Positions 34,402 to 43,490 are shown, counted from the first letter of the stretch. The stretch is 64,000 nucleotides of DNA from CAVONV01 sp963697355 (GCA_963697355.1 CAVONV010000011.1:186001-250000); one strand, 5' to 3'. Notes: generated by a model from the letters alone, not told the origin. Numbers and translations: made by a program.

Positions 34402-35079
34402 TTACCAGTCCTTTTTCTTGCCACGGACTCGAGCCTTCTTCTTTTCCTGCTGACGCTGCTGCTCTGCCTTTTCCATCTCGGCGAGTGCCGCGAGGATGCG
34501 TTCAGCTTCTTCTTGGCTCATACCGGCGGGATTTTGCTGCTGGTTTTGTTCGCTTTGCTCTTGTTGCTGCTGTTGCTGCTCTTGCTGGTCCTGGCTCTGG
34601 GGTTGCTGGTCTTGCTGTTCTTCATTGTCATCCTCGGACTCACCACCACCGCCACCTCCACCACTTTGCTCTTGCTGTTGTTGGAGTGCCAGTTCCAAGT
34701 TCTGTCGGGCCTCGACGTCGTTCGCGTCAATCTTGAGGGCTTTCTTGTACGCCTCGATAGCTCCCGGAAAATCCTGACCTCGGAAATGGACGTTTCCCTC
34801 GTTGTAGTTCGCGTATTGCTGAACCGCCTCACTCCCACTCAAGGCGGCACGATACTCTTCTACGGCCTTTTCCATCTCCTCTTTTCGATAATGGACATTG
34901 CCGATGTTGTAGTGGATTTCCGGTGCGTCCGGTGATTGAACTTGCGCCTGAGTGAACGCGGCCAACGCCTCATCGAGCTTGCCTTCTCGGTAAAGCTCCG
35001 CTCCCTCTTTGTTCTTCCGGTTGAACCCGCCGCCACAAGCGGTAACGGAAAGGGCTACAATCAGCCACCCATATCTCAC
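34402..35079 (-). CDS. batC: BatC-like TPR lipoprotein with Gln-rich tail
   Basis: A 225-residue predicted lipoprotein (lipobox SVTAC near residue 14). TPRs lie at about residues 25-125 (GAELYREGKLDEALAAFTQA, HYNIGNVHYRKEEMEKAVEE, FPGAIEAYKKALKIDANDVE). The C-terminal half is low complexity: a glycine run, an acidic stretch, then long Gln-rich segments, ending in a Lys/Arg-rich KKKARVRGKKKDW. The Gln tracts are coded by repeated CAG/CAA triplets and could vary in length. GTG 35079 overlaps the BatB stop (GTGA) and has GGGAGG upstream. Likely a scaffold for the Bat complex. Confidence 0.85.
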   Translation of the reverse strand: MRYGWLIVALSVTACGGGFNRKNKEGAELYREGKLDEALAAFTQAQVQSPDAPEIHYNIGNVHYRKEEMEKAVEEYRAALSGSEAVQQYANYNEGNVHFRGQDFPGAIEAYKKALKIDANDVEARQNLELALQQQQEQSGGGGGGGESEDDNEEQQDQQPQSQDQQEQQQQQQEQSEQNQQQNPAGMSQEEAERILAALAEMEKAEQQRQQEKKKARVRGKKKDW

Positions 35080-36125
35080 GGCGTTCCTCCCTCGGGAAGG
35101 CCTCTTTCAATGAGAGGCGCCAATCTTCGGCGACGACCACGAGAGACAACCGTATCGGCAATCAAGAAGGCAATAGCAATACCCAGCGGCCAGTAGAAAC
35201 GCTCTTCGTATCGCGTAAAGAGTTTGGAAGCGAGCTCTTTGCCCTCCATCTCCTTGACGAGATCGGCAATCTCCTCGACTTCTGTCTCTCGATCACTGGC
35301 CCGGAAGTACTTGCCGCCGGTCGCAATGGCGATCCGTCCCAACGTATCCTCGTCGAGTCGAGAGAGCACCGGCTGCCCGCTCTCGTCTCTCTTGTAGTCG
35401 GTCACTTGTCCGCGGGCATCGAGTACGGGAATCGGATCCCCCCCGGGTGTACCTACTCCGACGGTGTGGATCAGAATGCCCTCCTCCTTGGCTTTCTCCG
35501 TCGCGTCCATGGGGTCGCCCTCGTGTTGTTCTCCGTCGGTAAGGAGGATAACCACCTTGTACTTGGATTCTTTGGAGACGAATCCCCGCCGGGCCGATTC
35601 CAATGCAGCGGAAATGCTCGTTCCCGGGCTCGGAACCACACCGGTGGAGATAGCGTCCAAGAAAATCCTTGCAGCCCCGTAGTCGAGCGTAAGAGGACAT
35701 TGCACGAAGCCGGTACCCGAAAAAACAATGAGTCCGATCCGGTTGCCTTGAAGCTCCTCCATGAGAGCAGAGGCGATGCGTCGGGCTTTTTCGATCCGTG
35801 AGGGAACGACATCGGTGGCATCCATGCTGAAAGATGTGTCGATCGCGAGGAAAACATCGACCCCGCTTCGAACCACTTCTTCCGTCTTTCTTCCCCACTG
35901 CGGCCGGGCCAGTGCGAGGATGAGGAAGAAAACGGCAGCCAGTAGCAGCATTGATTTGATCCGATCTCGAACCGGCGAAGCGGTAGAGGAGAGCTTCTCG
36001 ACGAGCTCCGCATCGCCCAATCGTTCCAATGCCTTGCGCTGTCGCCGCCCCGACCAAATGAAAAGACCCCATAGAACCGGTATGAACAACAGCAAGTAAA
36101 ACGCGGTGGTCTCTCCAAACTGCAT
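35076..36125 (-). CDS. batB: BatB-like von Willebrand factor A protein
   Basis: A 349-residue membrane protein. Two N-terminal transmembrane helices (FYLLLFIPVLWGLFIW and IKSMLLLAAVFFLILALARP), then a vWA domain with an intact MIDAS motif: DVFLAIDTSFSMDATD, then a Thr and Asp in PSPGTSIS and ILLTDGEQHEGD. A C-terminal helix (RFYWPLGIAIAFLIADTVV) closes it. It resembles BatA in the next gene and the pair is a duplication common to Bat operons. Start ATG 36125 overlaps the BatA stop (TGATG). Confidence 0.92.
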   Translation of the reverse strand: MQFGETTAFYLLLFIPVLWGLFIWSGRRQRKALERLGDAELVEKLSSTASPVRDRIKSMLLLAAVFFLILALARPQWGRKTEEVVRSGVDVFLAIDTSFSMDATDVVPSRIEKARRIASALMEELQGNRIGLIVFSGTGFVQCPLTLDYGAARIFLDAISTGVVPSPGTSISAALESARRGFVSKESKYKVVILLTDGEQHEGDPMDATEKAKEEGILIHTVGVGTPGGDPIPVLDARGQVTDYKRDESGQPVLSRLDEDTLGRIAIATGGKYFRASDRETEVEEIADLVKEMEGKELASKLFTRYEERFYWPLGIAIAFLIADTVVSRGRRRRLAPLIERGLPEGGTP

Positions 36126-37114
36126 CAGGGGATCCTCCGCAGCCGCGTCTTTGTCAGAAGGGTCTCGAACATCAAGAGCCCGAGGGCGAAGATCATGAAA
36201 TAAGGTGCGAGCTCAGTGTAGCGCACATACTGCTTCTGTTGGATTTCGGTCTTCTCCAGAGCGTCGATCTCAGCATAAACGTCAACCAGACTCTCGGTGT
36301 CCGTCGCCCTGAAGTACTTGCCGTCTGTCGTGTCGGCTATCTTTTGGAGCGTCTCTTCGTCAATTTCGACCAGAACGTCTTGGTACACCGTCCCACGCAG
36401 GGGGTCCTCGAACGGAAAAGGCGCATAACCTTCCTTACCGGCACCCACGGTGTAGGTCTTGATGCGATAGGTCTTGGCCAGTTCCGCTGCCGTCACGGGA
36501 TCGATCTCCCCCCGATTGTTGACTCCATCCGTCAGCAAAATGATGATGCGACTCTTGGCCGTGGATTCCTTCAACCGGTTCACGCCGGTGGCGAGAGCGG
36601 TACCGATGGCCGTACCATCCTCGATGCTGCCGATGTTCACATCCTCCAGTAGCGTCAGGAGGATGTCGTGATCGAGCGTCAAAGGGCACTTCGTTATGGC
36701 ACGGGCGGCAAATACGACCATCCCCATCCGGTCGTGCGGTCGAGACTGGATAAAATCCGCGACGACATCTTTCGCCGCTTCCAGCCGGTTCTTGGGCCTG
36801 AAGTCCTCCGTCTTCATGCTGCTCGAAACATCGATAACGAGAAGAATGTCAACCCCTTCGGTGATGACATCTTCACTGGTGGCACCAGCTTGCGGTCGCG
36901 CCAGGGCGACGAGGATCAAGGTCAAAGCCAACATCCGAAGAACGAAAGGAAGCCATGCGATGCGAGCCCAAATCGAAGGCTTGAGTGCAACAAGAGGTCG
37001 CACATGGGAATAGACAAACGTCGGCCGCCTCTCTCCAAAGTGATAGCGGATGTAGAACAAAGTGGGGACGACGAGAAGTCCCAGGGCGAGCCATGGGTAG
37101 GCTAAGCGGGTCAC
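36125..37114 (-). CDS. batA: BatA-like von Willebrand factor A protein
   Basis: A 329-residue membrane protein with two N-terminal helices (YPWLALGLLVVPTLFYIRY and IAWLPFVLRMLALTLILVAL) and a vWA domain. The MIDAS residues are in DILLVIDVSSSMKTEDF, IEDGTAIGTAL and ILLTDGVNNRGE. A C-terminal helix (APYFMIFALGLLMFETLL) follows. GTG 37114 overlaps the preceding stop as GTGA. The vWA domains of BatA/B are presumed metal-dependent protein-binding modules serving the MoxR chaperone. Confidence 0.92.
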   Translation of the reverse strand: MTRLAYPWLALGLLVVPTLFYIRYHFGERRPTFVYSHVRPLVALKPSIWARIAWLPFVLRMLALTLILVALARPQAGATSEDVITEGVDILLVIDVSSSMKTEDFRPKNRLEAAKDVVADFIQSRPHDRMGMVVFAARAITKCPLTLDHDILLTLLEDVNIGSIEDGTAIGTALATGVNRLKESTAKSRIIILLTDGVNNRGEIDPVTAAELAKTYRIKTYTVGAGKEGYAPFPFEDPLRGTVYQDVLVEIDEETLQKIADTTDGKYFRATDTESLVDVYAEIDALEKTEIQQKQYVRYTELAPYFMIFALGLLMFETLLTKTRLRRIP

Positions 37115-38112
37115 GCTTCGACCTCCATCGATTCGGCGTCCTCCACTTCCGCCACGATTCTGGGCCTCGGCCTCGTTTCATCGACGAAGCGAAAGCCCTC
37201 GGGGATCATGCGTTCAGAACCTTCTGCCGGGATCTTGACGCGCGCAAATTTCACGAAATCTGCAACATTCAATATCCCTCTAACCCGGAGAGACTTCTCG
37301 TAATCCAAACGCGTTTGCTTCAAATCCTCCATCACTTCCAGGGTGGTGCGTTCCAGATAAGGCACTTGGAAACGACGTCCGGCATAACGCTTCATGATCT
37401 CGGCCAGTGCCGTGTAGAACTCGAGGTCTCTTCCCTGCTCCAAGAGGCGTTTGTTGGCGAGCTCGCGAAGCGCTTGTTCCGCCTCTACGTCTGGAGGAAT
37501 CGGCGGCGGCGCAGGCCTCGTCTCGACCGCGGTCTCATCCTCCTTCCGAAACCTCCTGTACAGATAGTAGGCAACGAGGGCGGCGAGCAAAGCGGCAAGC
37601 AGCCACCACAGCAAGTCCCAATTCGTGGGAACCGGAAGGTCTTCGATGGGCTCCTTGATGTCGTTGATGTCGTTGATGTCGGGAGTCAGTGACGTCACCA
37701 GATTGATGGGAATAGGCTCGGTCTCGATGGCGGCCATCTCCCCCGAGGCGTCTCGGTACTCGACCTTGATAGGTGGAACGGCAATCTCGCCCGGAAGCCG
37801 ATAGGCTCCCAAGCGCAGTGTGATGACGGTTTCAATCGGAGAGGCCGGAGTCTCGTCGATCCGCTCGATGAGCTCAAAAGGTTGAAGCTCCTCGCCGACA
37901 GGAACGATGAACTCCTCATCCGGCGGGTGCTGAATCGTCAACTGAACGGAAAGGTCTTCTCCAACTTGAAGCTCGGTCTTATCGGCCGCGGCGACGACGC
38001 TCCACTCAATAGGTCCTTCAGGAACAGGCGCTGCGACATCGCTTGGCCCACTACCACCGCATCCCGCGAGTCCGGACAGCAATGCGACGGCAAATGTGAC
38101 GGCGAGACGCAT
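37111..38112 (-). CDS. Bat-operon membrane lipoprotein with beta domain and cytosolic tail
   Basis: A 333-residue protein. Predicted lipobox LSGLAGC near residue 18, a periplasmic Ig-like domain (about residues 35-160), a transmembrane helix near residue 185 (WDLLWWLLAALLAALVAYYL), and a cytosolic helical tail. Position between DUF58 and BatA is where MoxR-Bat operons encode a membrane protein similar to BatD in layout (DUF4381-like tail: LEFYTALAEIMKRYAGRRF). ATG 38112 overlaps the DUF58 stop. A short duplicated stretch DINDINDIK before the helix comes from a 9-base tandem repeat. Exact family uncertain. Confidence 0.75.
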   Translation of the reverse strand: MRLAVTFAVALLSGLAGCGGSGPSDVAAPVPEGPIEWSVVAAADKTELQVGEDLSVQLTIQHPPDEEFIVPVGEELQPFELIERIDETPASPIETVITLRLGAYRLPGEIAVPPIKVEYRDASGEMAAIETEPIPINLVTSLTPDINDINDIKEPIEDLPVPTNWDLLWWLLAALLAALVAYYLYRRFRKEDETAVETRPAPPPIPPDVEAEQALRELANKRLLEQGRDLEFYTALAEIMKRYAGRRFQVPYLERTTLEVMEDLKQTRLDYEKSLRVRGILNVADFVKFARVKIPAEGSERMIPEGFRFVDETRPRPRIVAEVEDAESMEVEA

Positions 38113-39041
38113 CAGTGCCTCAACCTCCGCGCACGCATCGTGAAGAAACGTTGTAGGGCCTTGTCGTACGGAACGCCGGTCGTCACTTCGATCATATCAA
38201 CGCCCATGCTCGTCAAAAGTTCCCTCTGCCGTTCGGACCGCTTCCGAGCTCCTTCGGAGAACATGTGCATAGCCTGGCGGTCAGCCGTGTCAATAAGTAA
38301 CCTTTCCCCGGTCTCCGCGTCTTCCAGCTCGACCAACCCCACCGAAGGTATCTCTTGTTCTCTCGGATCCGACAGACGCACCGCAATGAGATCGTGTTTC
38401 TTGGCAGCCACACGGAGTGGTTTTTCGAAGCCGGTAGAGATGAAGTCGGAGAGAAGAAAAACCACGGCACTCTTTCGGGTGATGCGGTTCAAATATTCCG
38501 CCGCCAATCCAAGATCGGTTTTCCGGCCCGTGGGCTCGAAATAGAGGAGGTCTCGGATCACGCGCAAGACGTGAGGACGGCCCTTCCGTGGCGGGATAAA
38601 CATCTCCACTTCGTCCGTGAAAACGATGGCGCCCACGCGGTCGTTGTTCTTTATGGCGCTGAAGGCGAGAAGAGCCCCCATTTCCGCTGCGACTTCCCGC
38701 TTGAAACGGGATTCCGTCCCAAAATCCGCCGAGCCACTAGCGTCCAACATCAACAAGACGGTCAACTCGCGCTCTTCCACGAATTTCTTCACGTGGAGCG
38801 TTCCCGTACGCGAGGTCACGTTCCAGTCGATCGTGCGGATGTCGTCCCCAAGTTGATACTCGCGCACCTCGGAGAACTCCATACCTCGTCCTTTGAAGAT
38901 ACTGTGGTACTCGCCCGCCAGCACGTCGGTCACCTTGCGCCGCGTGGTGATCTCGATACGTCGGACTTTTTGAAGGACTTCTCTAGGCAGCATCGGATAT
39001 TTCGAATCGGTCTCGGCCCATGGCAGAACGAACCAGGACAC
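38112..39041 (-). CDS. DUF58 domain protein of the MoxR-Bat operon
   Basis: A 309-residue cytoplasmic protein with the DUF58 signature (EYHSIFKGRGMEFSEVREYQ, DDIRTIDWNVTSRTG, LHVKKFVEERELTVLLMLDA) followed by a degenerate vWA-type fold (DASGSADFG, VVFLLSDFIS). The frame starts at GTG 39041, eight bases after the moxR stop; ATG 38993 (MLPREVLQKVRRIEI) matches the usual family N-terminus and may be the true start. DUF58 proteins are regular partners of MoxR ATPases. Likely cytosolic component linking MoxR to BatA/B. Confidence 0.92.
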   Translation of the reverse strand: MSWFVLPWAETDSKYPMLPREVLQKVRRIEITTRRKVTDVLAGEYHSIFKGRGMEFSEVREYQLGDDIRTIDWNVTSRTGTLHVKKFVEERELTVLLMLDASGSADFGTESRFKREVAAEMGALLAFSAIKNNDRVGAIVFTDEVEMFIPPRKGRPHVLRVIRDLLYFEPTGRKTDLGLAAEYLNRITRKSAVVFLLSDFISTGFEKPLRVAAKKHDLIAVRLSDPREQEIPSVGLVELEDAETGERLLIDTADRQAMHMFSEGARKRSERQRELLTSMGVDMIEVTTGVPYDKALQRFFTMRARRLRH

Positions 39042-39049
39042 TTCGCGCG

Positions 39050-40036
39050 CTAGGGCACCTCCACGGCATCGAAAATCCGCTGGATGATCTCTTCGGACTT
39101 GATGTTCTCCGCTTCGGCCTCGTAGGAAAGGATCACGCGGTGTCGCAAAACGTCTGGTCCGATGGACTTTACATCTTCCGGCGTCACATACCCCCGGCCC
39201 CGGATGAACGCATGAGCACGGGCTGCTTGCGTAAGGTAGAGCGTGGCTCGGGGCGACCCACCATATTCGATGAGATCCTTGATATCGAGCCCAAAATCAC
39301 CTGGCTCTCGAGTCGCAAAGACGATGGAAATGATGTACTCCTTGATGCGGTCATCCATATAGACGTCTTCCACGACTTTCCGAGCCTTGAGAATCTCTTC
39401 CGGCCCTACGGCACGACTCGCATGCGGGATGTTCTCCTTCGACATTCGATCCAGAATCTCCCTCTCCTCTTTGCGGTTCGGATAGTCGAGCTTGATCTTC
39501 AGCATGAACCGGTCGACTTGGGCCTCCGGCAAAGGGTAGGTACCCTCTTGCTCAATGGGATTCTGAGTCGCCATGACCAGAAACGGCTCCTCGAGTGGAT
39601 AGGTCGTGTCGCCGATCGTGACCTGGCGCTCCTGCATGGCCTCCAACAACGCGCTTTGGACTTTCGCCGGAGCGCGGTTGATCTCGTCGGCCAGCAGCAA
39701 ATGGGTGAAAATCGGGCCCTTCTTTGGGATGAAGTTTCCATCCTTCTGGTTATAGATGAGCGTGCCAACGAGGTCGGCGGGCAGCAGATCAGGCGTGAAC
39801 TGAATCCGCTGGAAACGGCAGTCGATGGAATCGGCCAAACTGCTCACGGCCAGCGTCTTGGCAAGGCCAGGTACACCCTCTAGTAGGATGTGGCCGCGGC
39901 TCAACAGGCCAATGAGAAGCCGATCCAGCATATCCTTCTGGCCCACAATGACTTTCCTCAATTCAGACAGGAGACCTTCGACGAATACCGCTTCTTTTTG
40001 GACTCGCTCATTTATTTCCTGGACTGTGGTTTCCAT
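39050..40036 (-). CDS. moxR: MoxR-type AAA+ ATPase
   Basis: A 328-residue AAA+ ATPase proposed to act as a chaperone activating vWA-domain partners. Walker A is GVPGLAKT (with the MoxR-typical Ala-Lys-Thr), Walker B LLLADEINRA, sensor 1 VMATQNPIEQEGTYPLPEAQ, and the arginine finger region VDRFMLKIKL. Start ATG 40036 (METTVQEINERV) is chosen over ATG 40063 because a -10 box at 40066-40071 would place transcription downstream of 40063. AAGGAGG lies 12 bases upstream. First gene of the operon that runs down to the TonB-dependent receptor. Confidence 0.93.
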   Translation of the reverse strand: METTVQEINERVQKEAVFVEGLLSELRKVIVGQKDMLDRLLIGLLSRGHILLEGVPGLAKTLAVSSLADSIDCRFQRIQFTPDLLPADLVGTLIYNQKDGNFIPKKGPIFTHLLLADEINRAPAKVQSALLEAMQERQVTIGDTTYPLEEPFLVMATQNPIEQEGTYPLPEAQVDRFMLKIKLDYPNRKEEREILDRMSKENIPHASRAVGPEEILKARKVVEDVYMDDRIKEYIISIVFATREPGDFGLDIKDLIEYGGSPRATLYLTQAARAHAFIRGRGYVTPEDVKSIGPDVLRHRVILSYEAEAENIKSEEIIQRIFDAVEVP

Positions 40037-40065
40037 GTCGCTCTGTTGCCTCCTTAAACCCATGG

Positions 40066-40071
40066 ATTATA
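40066..40071 (-). promoter_or_regulatory. -10 element of the MoxR-Bat operon
   Basis: The minus strand carries a consensus TATAAT at 40071-40066. A weak -35 (TTCAAG, about 19 bases further upstream) is possible. The inferred transcription start near 40058 supports ATG 40036 as the moxR start codon. Confidence 0.5.
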
Positions 40072-40125
40072 GCAAAGCAGATATCTAATCCTTGAAGGCG
40101 GGGCCATTTATTTCCTCGCAATAGG

Positions 40126-40252
40126 TACTCGAGGACTCGAGAACACAAGAACTCGAGCAGAAATATGGCAGAAGGCCTCTGATGTATCCCGATCGTGGTC
40201 CCTCTCCGTAGGCTTCTTGAATTCTCGAGTTCTTGAGTTCTTGAGTTCGCGG
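40126..40252. repeat. Composite octamer arrays in inverted orientation upstream of moxR
   Basis: TACTCGAG, GACTCGAG, AACACAAG, AACTCGAG (40126-40157) run in one sense. CTTCTTGA, ATTCTCGA, GTTCTTGA, GTTCTTGA, GTTCGCGG (40213-40252) run in the other. This is the same divided, inverted layout as at 16651-16789. The right half ends five bases before the sirtuin stop codon. Confidence 0.6.
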
Positions 40253-40256
40253 CTGG

Positions 40257-41036
40257 CTAATCTAGCCGCCGCCAGATCTCGTCACATGCTGCTGCACTGC
40301 CGAGAGGAAGTTTGATATCCACGACGTCCGAGACGGCCGTCTCGGAGGGGTTGATCTCGATAGTGGGTACTCCCCTTCTCTGTGCCTCGACGACGGGTCC
40401 CGCAATATACGGAAAGACACTGGTCGTGCCGATGGAGAAAACGGCATCGAATCCAGTCGCGAGCTCGTGGTCCATGATGGCCACCTTGTGTAAAGGTAGT
40501 ATCTCTCCAAAGAGCACGACATCGGGTCTTATTTGTCCGTCGCATTCCGGGCAACGCGGTTTCGGCGCCAACTCCCCAAGATCTTGAACCGTCTCGGTGT
40601 ATTCGCACCGGGTACACAGGATATCGTGAACATCCCCATGGATATCTATGACGTTTTTTGAGCCTGCTCGTCGATGGAACCCATCGACGTTTTGAGTGAG
40701 GACCCAAACCCGCGGAAAACGCTCTTCCGCAAGGGCCAGCACCTCGTGAGCACGGTTGTAGGTCCTACCGCGACAGACCGAGGCAATTTGATGGATGTAC
40801 TTCCAGGTGAGACCGGGATTGGCGTTCATCATCCGGCCGGACAGGGCCACTTCTATCGGAATGCCTTCGGGTGTGTCGGCATCGTTATAGAGTCCACCGA
40901 TCCCCCGGTACGTCGGAAGCCCCGAGTCGGCGGAGATGCCGGCACCCGTTATGAAGAGGACGCTATGGACACCCCGTAGGATTTCCACGACGCGATCGAG
41001 CTGGTAGCTCACATCCGGAGCGATGTCCTGATCCAT
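40257..41036 (-). CDS. cobB: Sir2-family NAD-dependent protein deacylase
   Basis: A 259-residue sirtuin. NAD-binding motif FITGAGISADSGLPTYRG, TQNVDGFHRRAG, the catalytic His in HGDVHDILCT, four zinc Cys in CTRCEY and CPECDG, then VLFGEILP, GTTSVFPYIAG and EINPSETAVS. It removes acyl groups from lysines in the cytoplasm using NAD. The Tyr and Arg that mark the bacterial desuccinylase class (YxxR) are not evident where expected. ATG 41036 gives the normal length; the frame continues upstream to 41282 but that part lacks family similarity. No operon partner. Confidence 0.93.
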   Translation of the reverse strand: MDQDIAPDVSYQLDRVVEILRGVHSVLFITGAGISADSGLPTYRGIGGLYNDADTPEGIPIEVALSGRMMNANPGLTWKYIHQIASVCRGRTYNRAHEVLALAEERFPRVWVLTQNVDGFHRRAGSKNVIDIHGDVHDILCTRCEYTETVQDLGELAPKPRCPECDGQIRPDVVLFGEILPLHKVAIMDHELATGFDAVFSIGTTSVFPYIAGPVVEAQRRGVPTIEINPSETAVSDVVDIKLPLGSAAACDEIWRRLD

Positions 41037-41568
41037 CGGCAACAACCCTGGATTATTGTATCGGATCTCCAGGGAACCGGCAGCCTCTCCCGTGTCTCGA
41101 GTGAGAAATCGGGCAAATGATGACCCCGTACCCCAGCGGAGGAGGGATGTAGGGATGACCCACTGAGGTCCGAGGCTCAACTGCTCGCCGTTCACACGCC
41201 TTAAAAGCAAAAGAGATGCCACTGAGACACACCTCACATAAACTATCTGATCTACAGCCAATAGAAAGAAATGGTGGTCCATGGGTGCCGGCGAACCAGA
41301 GCTCGAGCTAGCAAATGGGTCAGCTCATCAACCATTGAGTTAGTGATGGTGCGCTCGAAGCGCCAAAGCTCGAGCTCGGGCCGAGCGGATGCGCAATAGT
41401 TACAGTTGATTCTTCAACTCGTTCCCGAGCCCAAGCCCACAGCCAAAAAAGCGATGAAGCACAAGCGCTCAAACTGGCGCGATGATCTCATTTCGTTTCT
41501 GTTTCACCCCAATCGACGTCGATTGAGCACGGGCTCGGGCAGGGAACGGTAACGGGCATGGGTTGGCT
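41037..41568. other. Intergenic region upstream of the sirtuin
   Basis: A 532-base gap between two minus-strand genes (barrel upstream, sirtuin downstream). It includes the in-frame but unconserved extension of the sirtuin frame (41037-41282), a perfect 16-bp palindrome (41510-41525), and a GGGCTCGGGCAGGGAACGG stretch resembling the left part of the dispersed repeat. No gene was supported. Confidence 0.45.
41510..41525. promoter_or_regulatory. Perfect 16-bp palindrome
   Basis: CAATCGACGTCGATTG is a perfect self-complementary 16-mer 44 bases after the stop of the small barrel gene. It could be a regulator-binding site; no T tract follows on either strand. Confidence 0.4.
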
Positions 41569-42147
41569 TCAAAACGTTCCAAACATCAATTGGATATTGG
41601 CGGTAAAGCCACTGAGCTTGTCGTTGCAGTAGGACCCGCGGACAAATCGGTAGCCCCCGCCCGCCCCCAGTCGGAACCAATCCGTAATATTGATCGTCAC
41701 CTTCCCTTCCGGCTCGGCAACGAAAAACGGGTCGTCCCATCTCCACGAGGCGGAACCACCTCCTATCAGACCTTTGGCGGAGAAGTTCACGAGCCGATGG
41801 GGATTGATGTAGTACTCCAAGACGAGCCCGCCGTATCCCATCTGCATTTCGTGGATGCCCGTTGTCTTCCCGTAGCCGCCAACGCCAAGCAGGAACTTAT
41901 GGCCAATCACCCATCCACCATAAATCCCGAGAAAATTGGCAAACCTGTCGTTGACCGTCGTCAGCTTGGTCTCGACAGCCACCATGTAGCCGTTATCGAT
42001 ATCCGAGACTAGAGTCTCAGTCTCGGGTTTTTCTTGAGCAAACACCGAGGGGATGCCCGCGAGCATCAGAATGGCGGTTACAACGAGTGACCTCAGCAGT
42101 CGCGTGAGCAGTGCTTTCGACCGATGTCCTTTTTCCACAGGTTTCAT
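41569..42147 (-). CDS. Small outer-membrane beta-barrel-like protein
   Basis: A 192-residue exported protein. Signal peptide RLLRSLVVTAILMLAGIPSVFAQ, then alternating hydrophobic strands with many Gly and aromatic residues (FLGIYGGWVIGHKFLLGVGGYG, YGGLVLEYYI, GKVTINITDWFRLGAGGGYRF) ending in FGTF, a C-terminal aromatic typical of outer-membrane insertion. ATG 42147 has AGGAGA/AAGG upstream and is preferred over the longer frame to 42258. I recognise no named family; similar small barrels are common hypotheticals in this phylum. Function unknown. Confidence 0.75.
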   Translation of the reverse strand: MKPVEKGHRSKALLTRLLRSLVVTAILMLAGIPSVFAQEKPETETLVSDIDNGYMVAVETKLTTVNDRFANFLGIYGGWVIGHKFLLGVGGYGKTTGIHEMQMGYGGLVLEYYINPHRLVNFSAKGLIGGGSASWRWDDPFFVAEPEGKVTINITDWFRLGAGGGYRFVRGSYCNDKLSGFTANIQLMFGTF

Positions 42148-42287
42148 GACCTTTCTCCTAGTCGTCTCATGGCTCCCTCTCCTGGTAAGGCGGAAAACCA
42201 TGACAAGAACCGGCAAAACGAAAATCTCAAATTTCGGGGCGCAATGACATGAAATCACTGCTGGTGTGCAGTAAACTCGAAAGTTAG

Positions 42288-43490
42288 ATGAAGTTACACG
42301 GTTTGTTTCTTGCTGGTGTGTTCATCGCCGCATCTGTCCACGCCCAGACCACCCCGCCCACACTGCAGTTCACCCTCACCAACCCGGGGGCGCGAAGCTT
42401 GGGTTTGGGCGGAGCTTTTGCCGCCCTCGCCGATGACGCCACAGCGGCGGTCGCCAATCCTTCGGGACTCGTTCAAATCGTGCGACCGGAATTGTCGCTC
42501 GAAGCGCGGGGATGGGGTGATTTCTCGAGCGCTGCGAACCGCGGCACGACGGAGATCGAGACTTCCTCAGGACTGGCGACCACTTCCGGGGTTGGATTCC
42601 TCTCGTTTGTATATCCCCGAAACGATTGGTCGTTCGGACTGTACCGGCATCAAGTCGCCAATCTCGAGACGACTTCCGGGCTGGAAGGTGTCATAGAAAG
42701 CACGGTGGGAGCCGGCGAGCCCGGTTTTGTAGAGGCAGGGACGTCGTCCACGTTCGAGATAGTGACCTACGGGTTTTCGACCGCTTACAGGTTCAAGGAG
42801 AAGCTCGATATCGGCGTTAGTGTGACGTATTTCGGCGGATCGCTATCGAGCCAAACCGGGTTGTCCTATCTTCCGGAAACAACGGAGGCGCTTCGGGGAG
42901 GTCAGACGATTTCAGTCGACGATAGTGATTGGGGATTGAGTGCCGGCATCATATGGCGATTTCACAGCCAAATCAGCGTGGGTGGATTCTATCGGCAAGC
43001 GCCATCGTTCAAAGCAAGAGCGGAGCAGTTTTCTATCGACGAATCCACGGATTCCCAAGAGACCACCAGAATCACGGAGGGTCAAGTGCGTTTTCCCGAC
43101 GTTTTCGGAGCCGGTATCGTTTATAAATCGGAAAGTGGTGCCATGACCGCCAGCGCGGAATGGGATCATGTCCGCTACTCCTTGGCTGGCGGGGGCATCT
43201 TTGAGGACACCGAGGTGAAGGACGGCGATGAATTTCACCTAGGTATCGAGTATGCATTCCTCGGCTTCACCCCCATTTTCGCTCTTCGCACGGGCACCTG
43301 GTACGAACCGGGTCGCAAGGTCCGTTTCGTTGGGGACAGCATCCTCTCAGGTGTGGATATCCTTGGGGAAAGCCGGTGGCACTACGCCTTCGGCTTCGGC
43401 TTGGCAATACCCCACTTTCAGCTCGACCTCGGTCTCGACATCTCCAAGCTCGTGGGAACGATCTCGCTTTCTGCAATCGTGAGTTTCTGA
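42288..43490 (+). CDS. FadL/PorV-like outer-membrane protein, paralogue 1
   Basis: A 400-residue barrel. Signal peptide GLFLAGVFIAASVHAQ. The conserved opening TNPGARSLGLGGAFAALADD with ATAAVANPSGL is the hallmark of OmpP1/FadL and UPF0164/PorV-type proteins. The remainder is beta-strand rich and ends TISLSAIVSF with a terminal Phe. Family members transport hydrophobic compounds or serve as secretion-system barrels. It shares its last base with the next gene (TGATG), which is its paralogue, so the two are co-translated. Ligand is unknown. Confidence 0.88.
   Translation: MKLHGLFLAGVFIAASVHAQTTPPTLQFTLTNPGARSLGLGGAFAALADDATAAVANPSGLVQIVRPELSLEARGWGDFSSAANRGTTEIETSSGLATTSGVGFLSFVYPRNDWSFGLYRHQVANLETTSGLEGVIESTVGAGEPGFVEAGTSSTFEIVTYGFSTAYRFKEKLDIGVSVTYFGGSLSSQTGLSYLPETTEALRGGQTISVDDSDWGLSAGIIWRFHSQISVGGFYRQAPSFKARAEQFSIDESTDSQETTRITEGQVRFPDVFGAGIVYKSESGAMTASAEWDHVRYSLAGGGIFEDTEVKDGDEFHLGIEYAFLGFTPIFALRTGTWYEPGRKVRFVGDSILSGVDILGESRWHYAFGFGLAIPHFQLDLGLDISKLVGTISLSAIVSF

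Noticed and set aside
41037..41282. N-terminal extension of the sirtuin
   Set aside because: In frame but without similarity to sirtuins or a signal peptide; ATG 41036 gives the normal family length.
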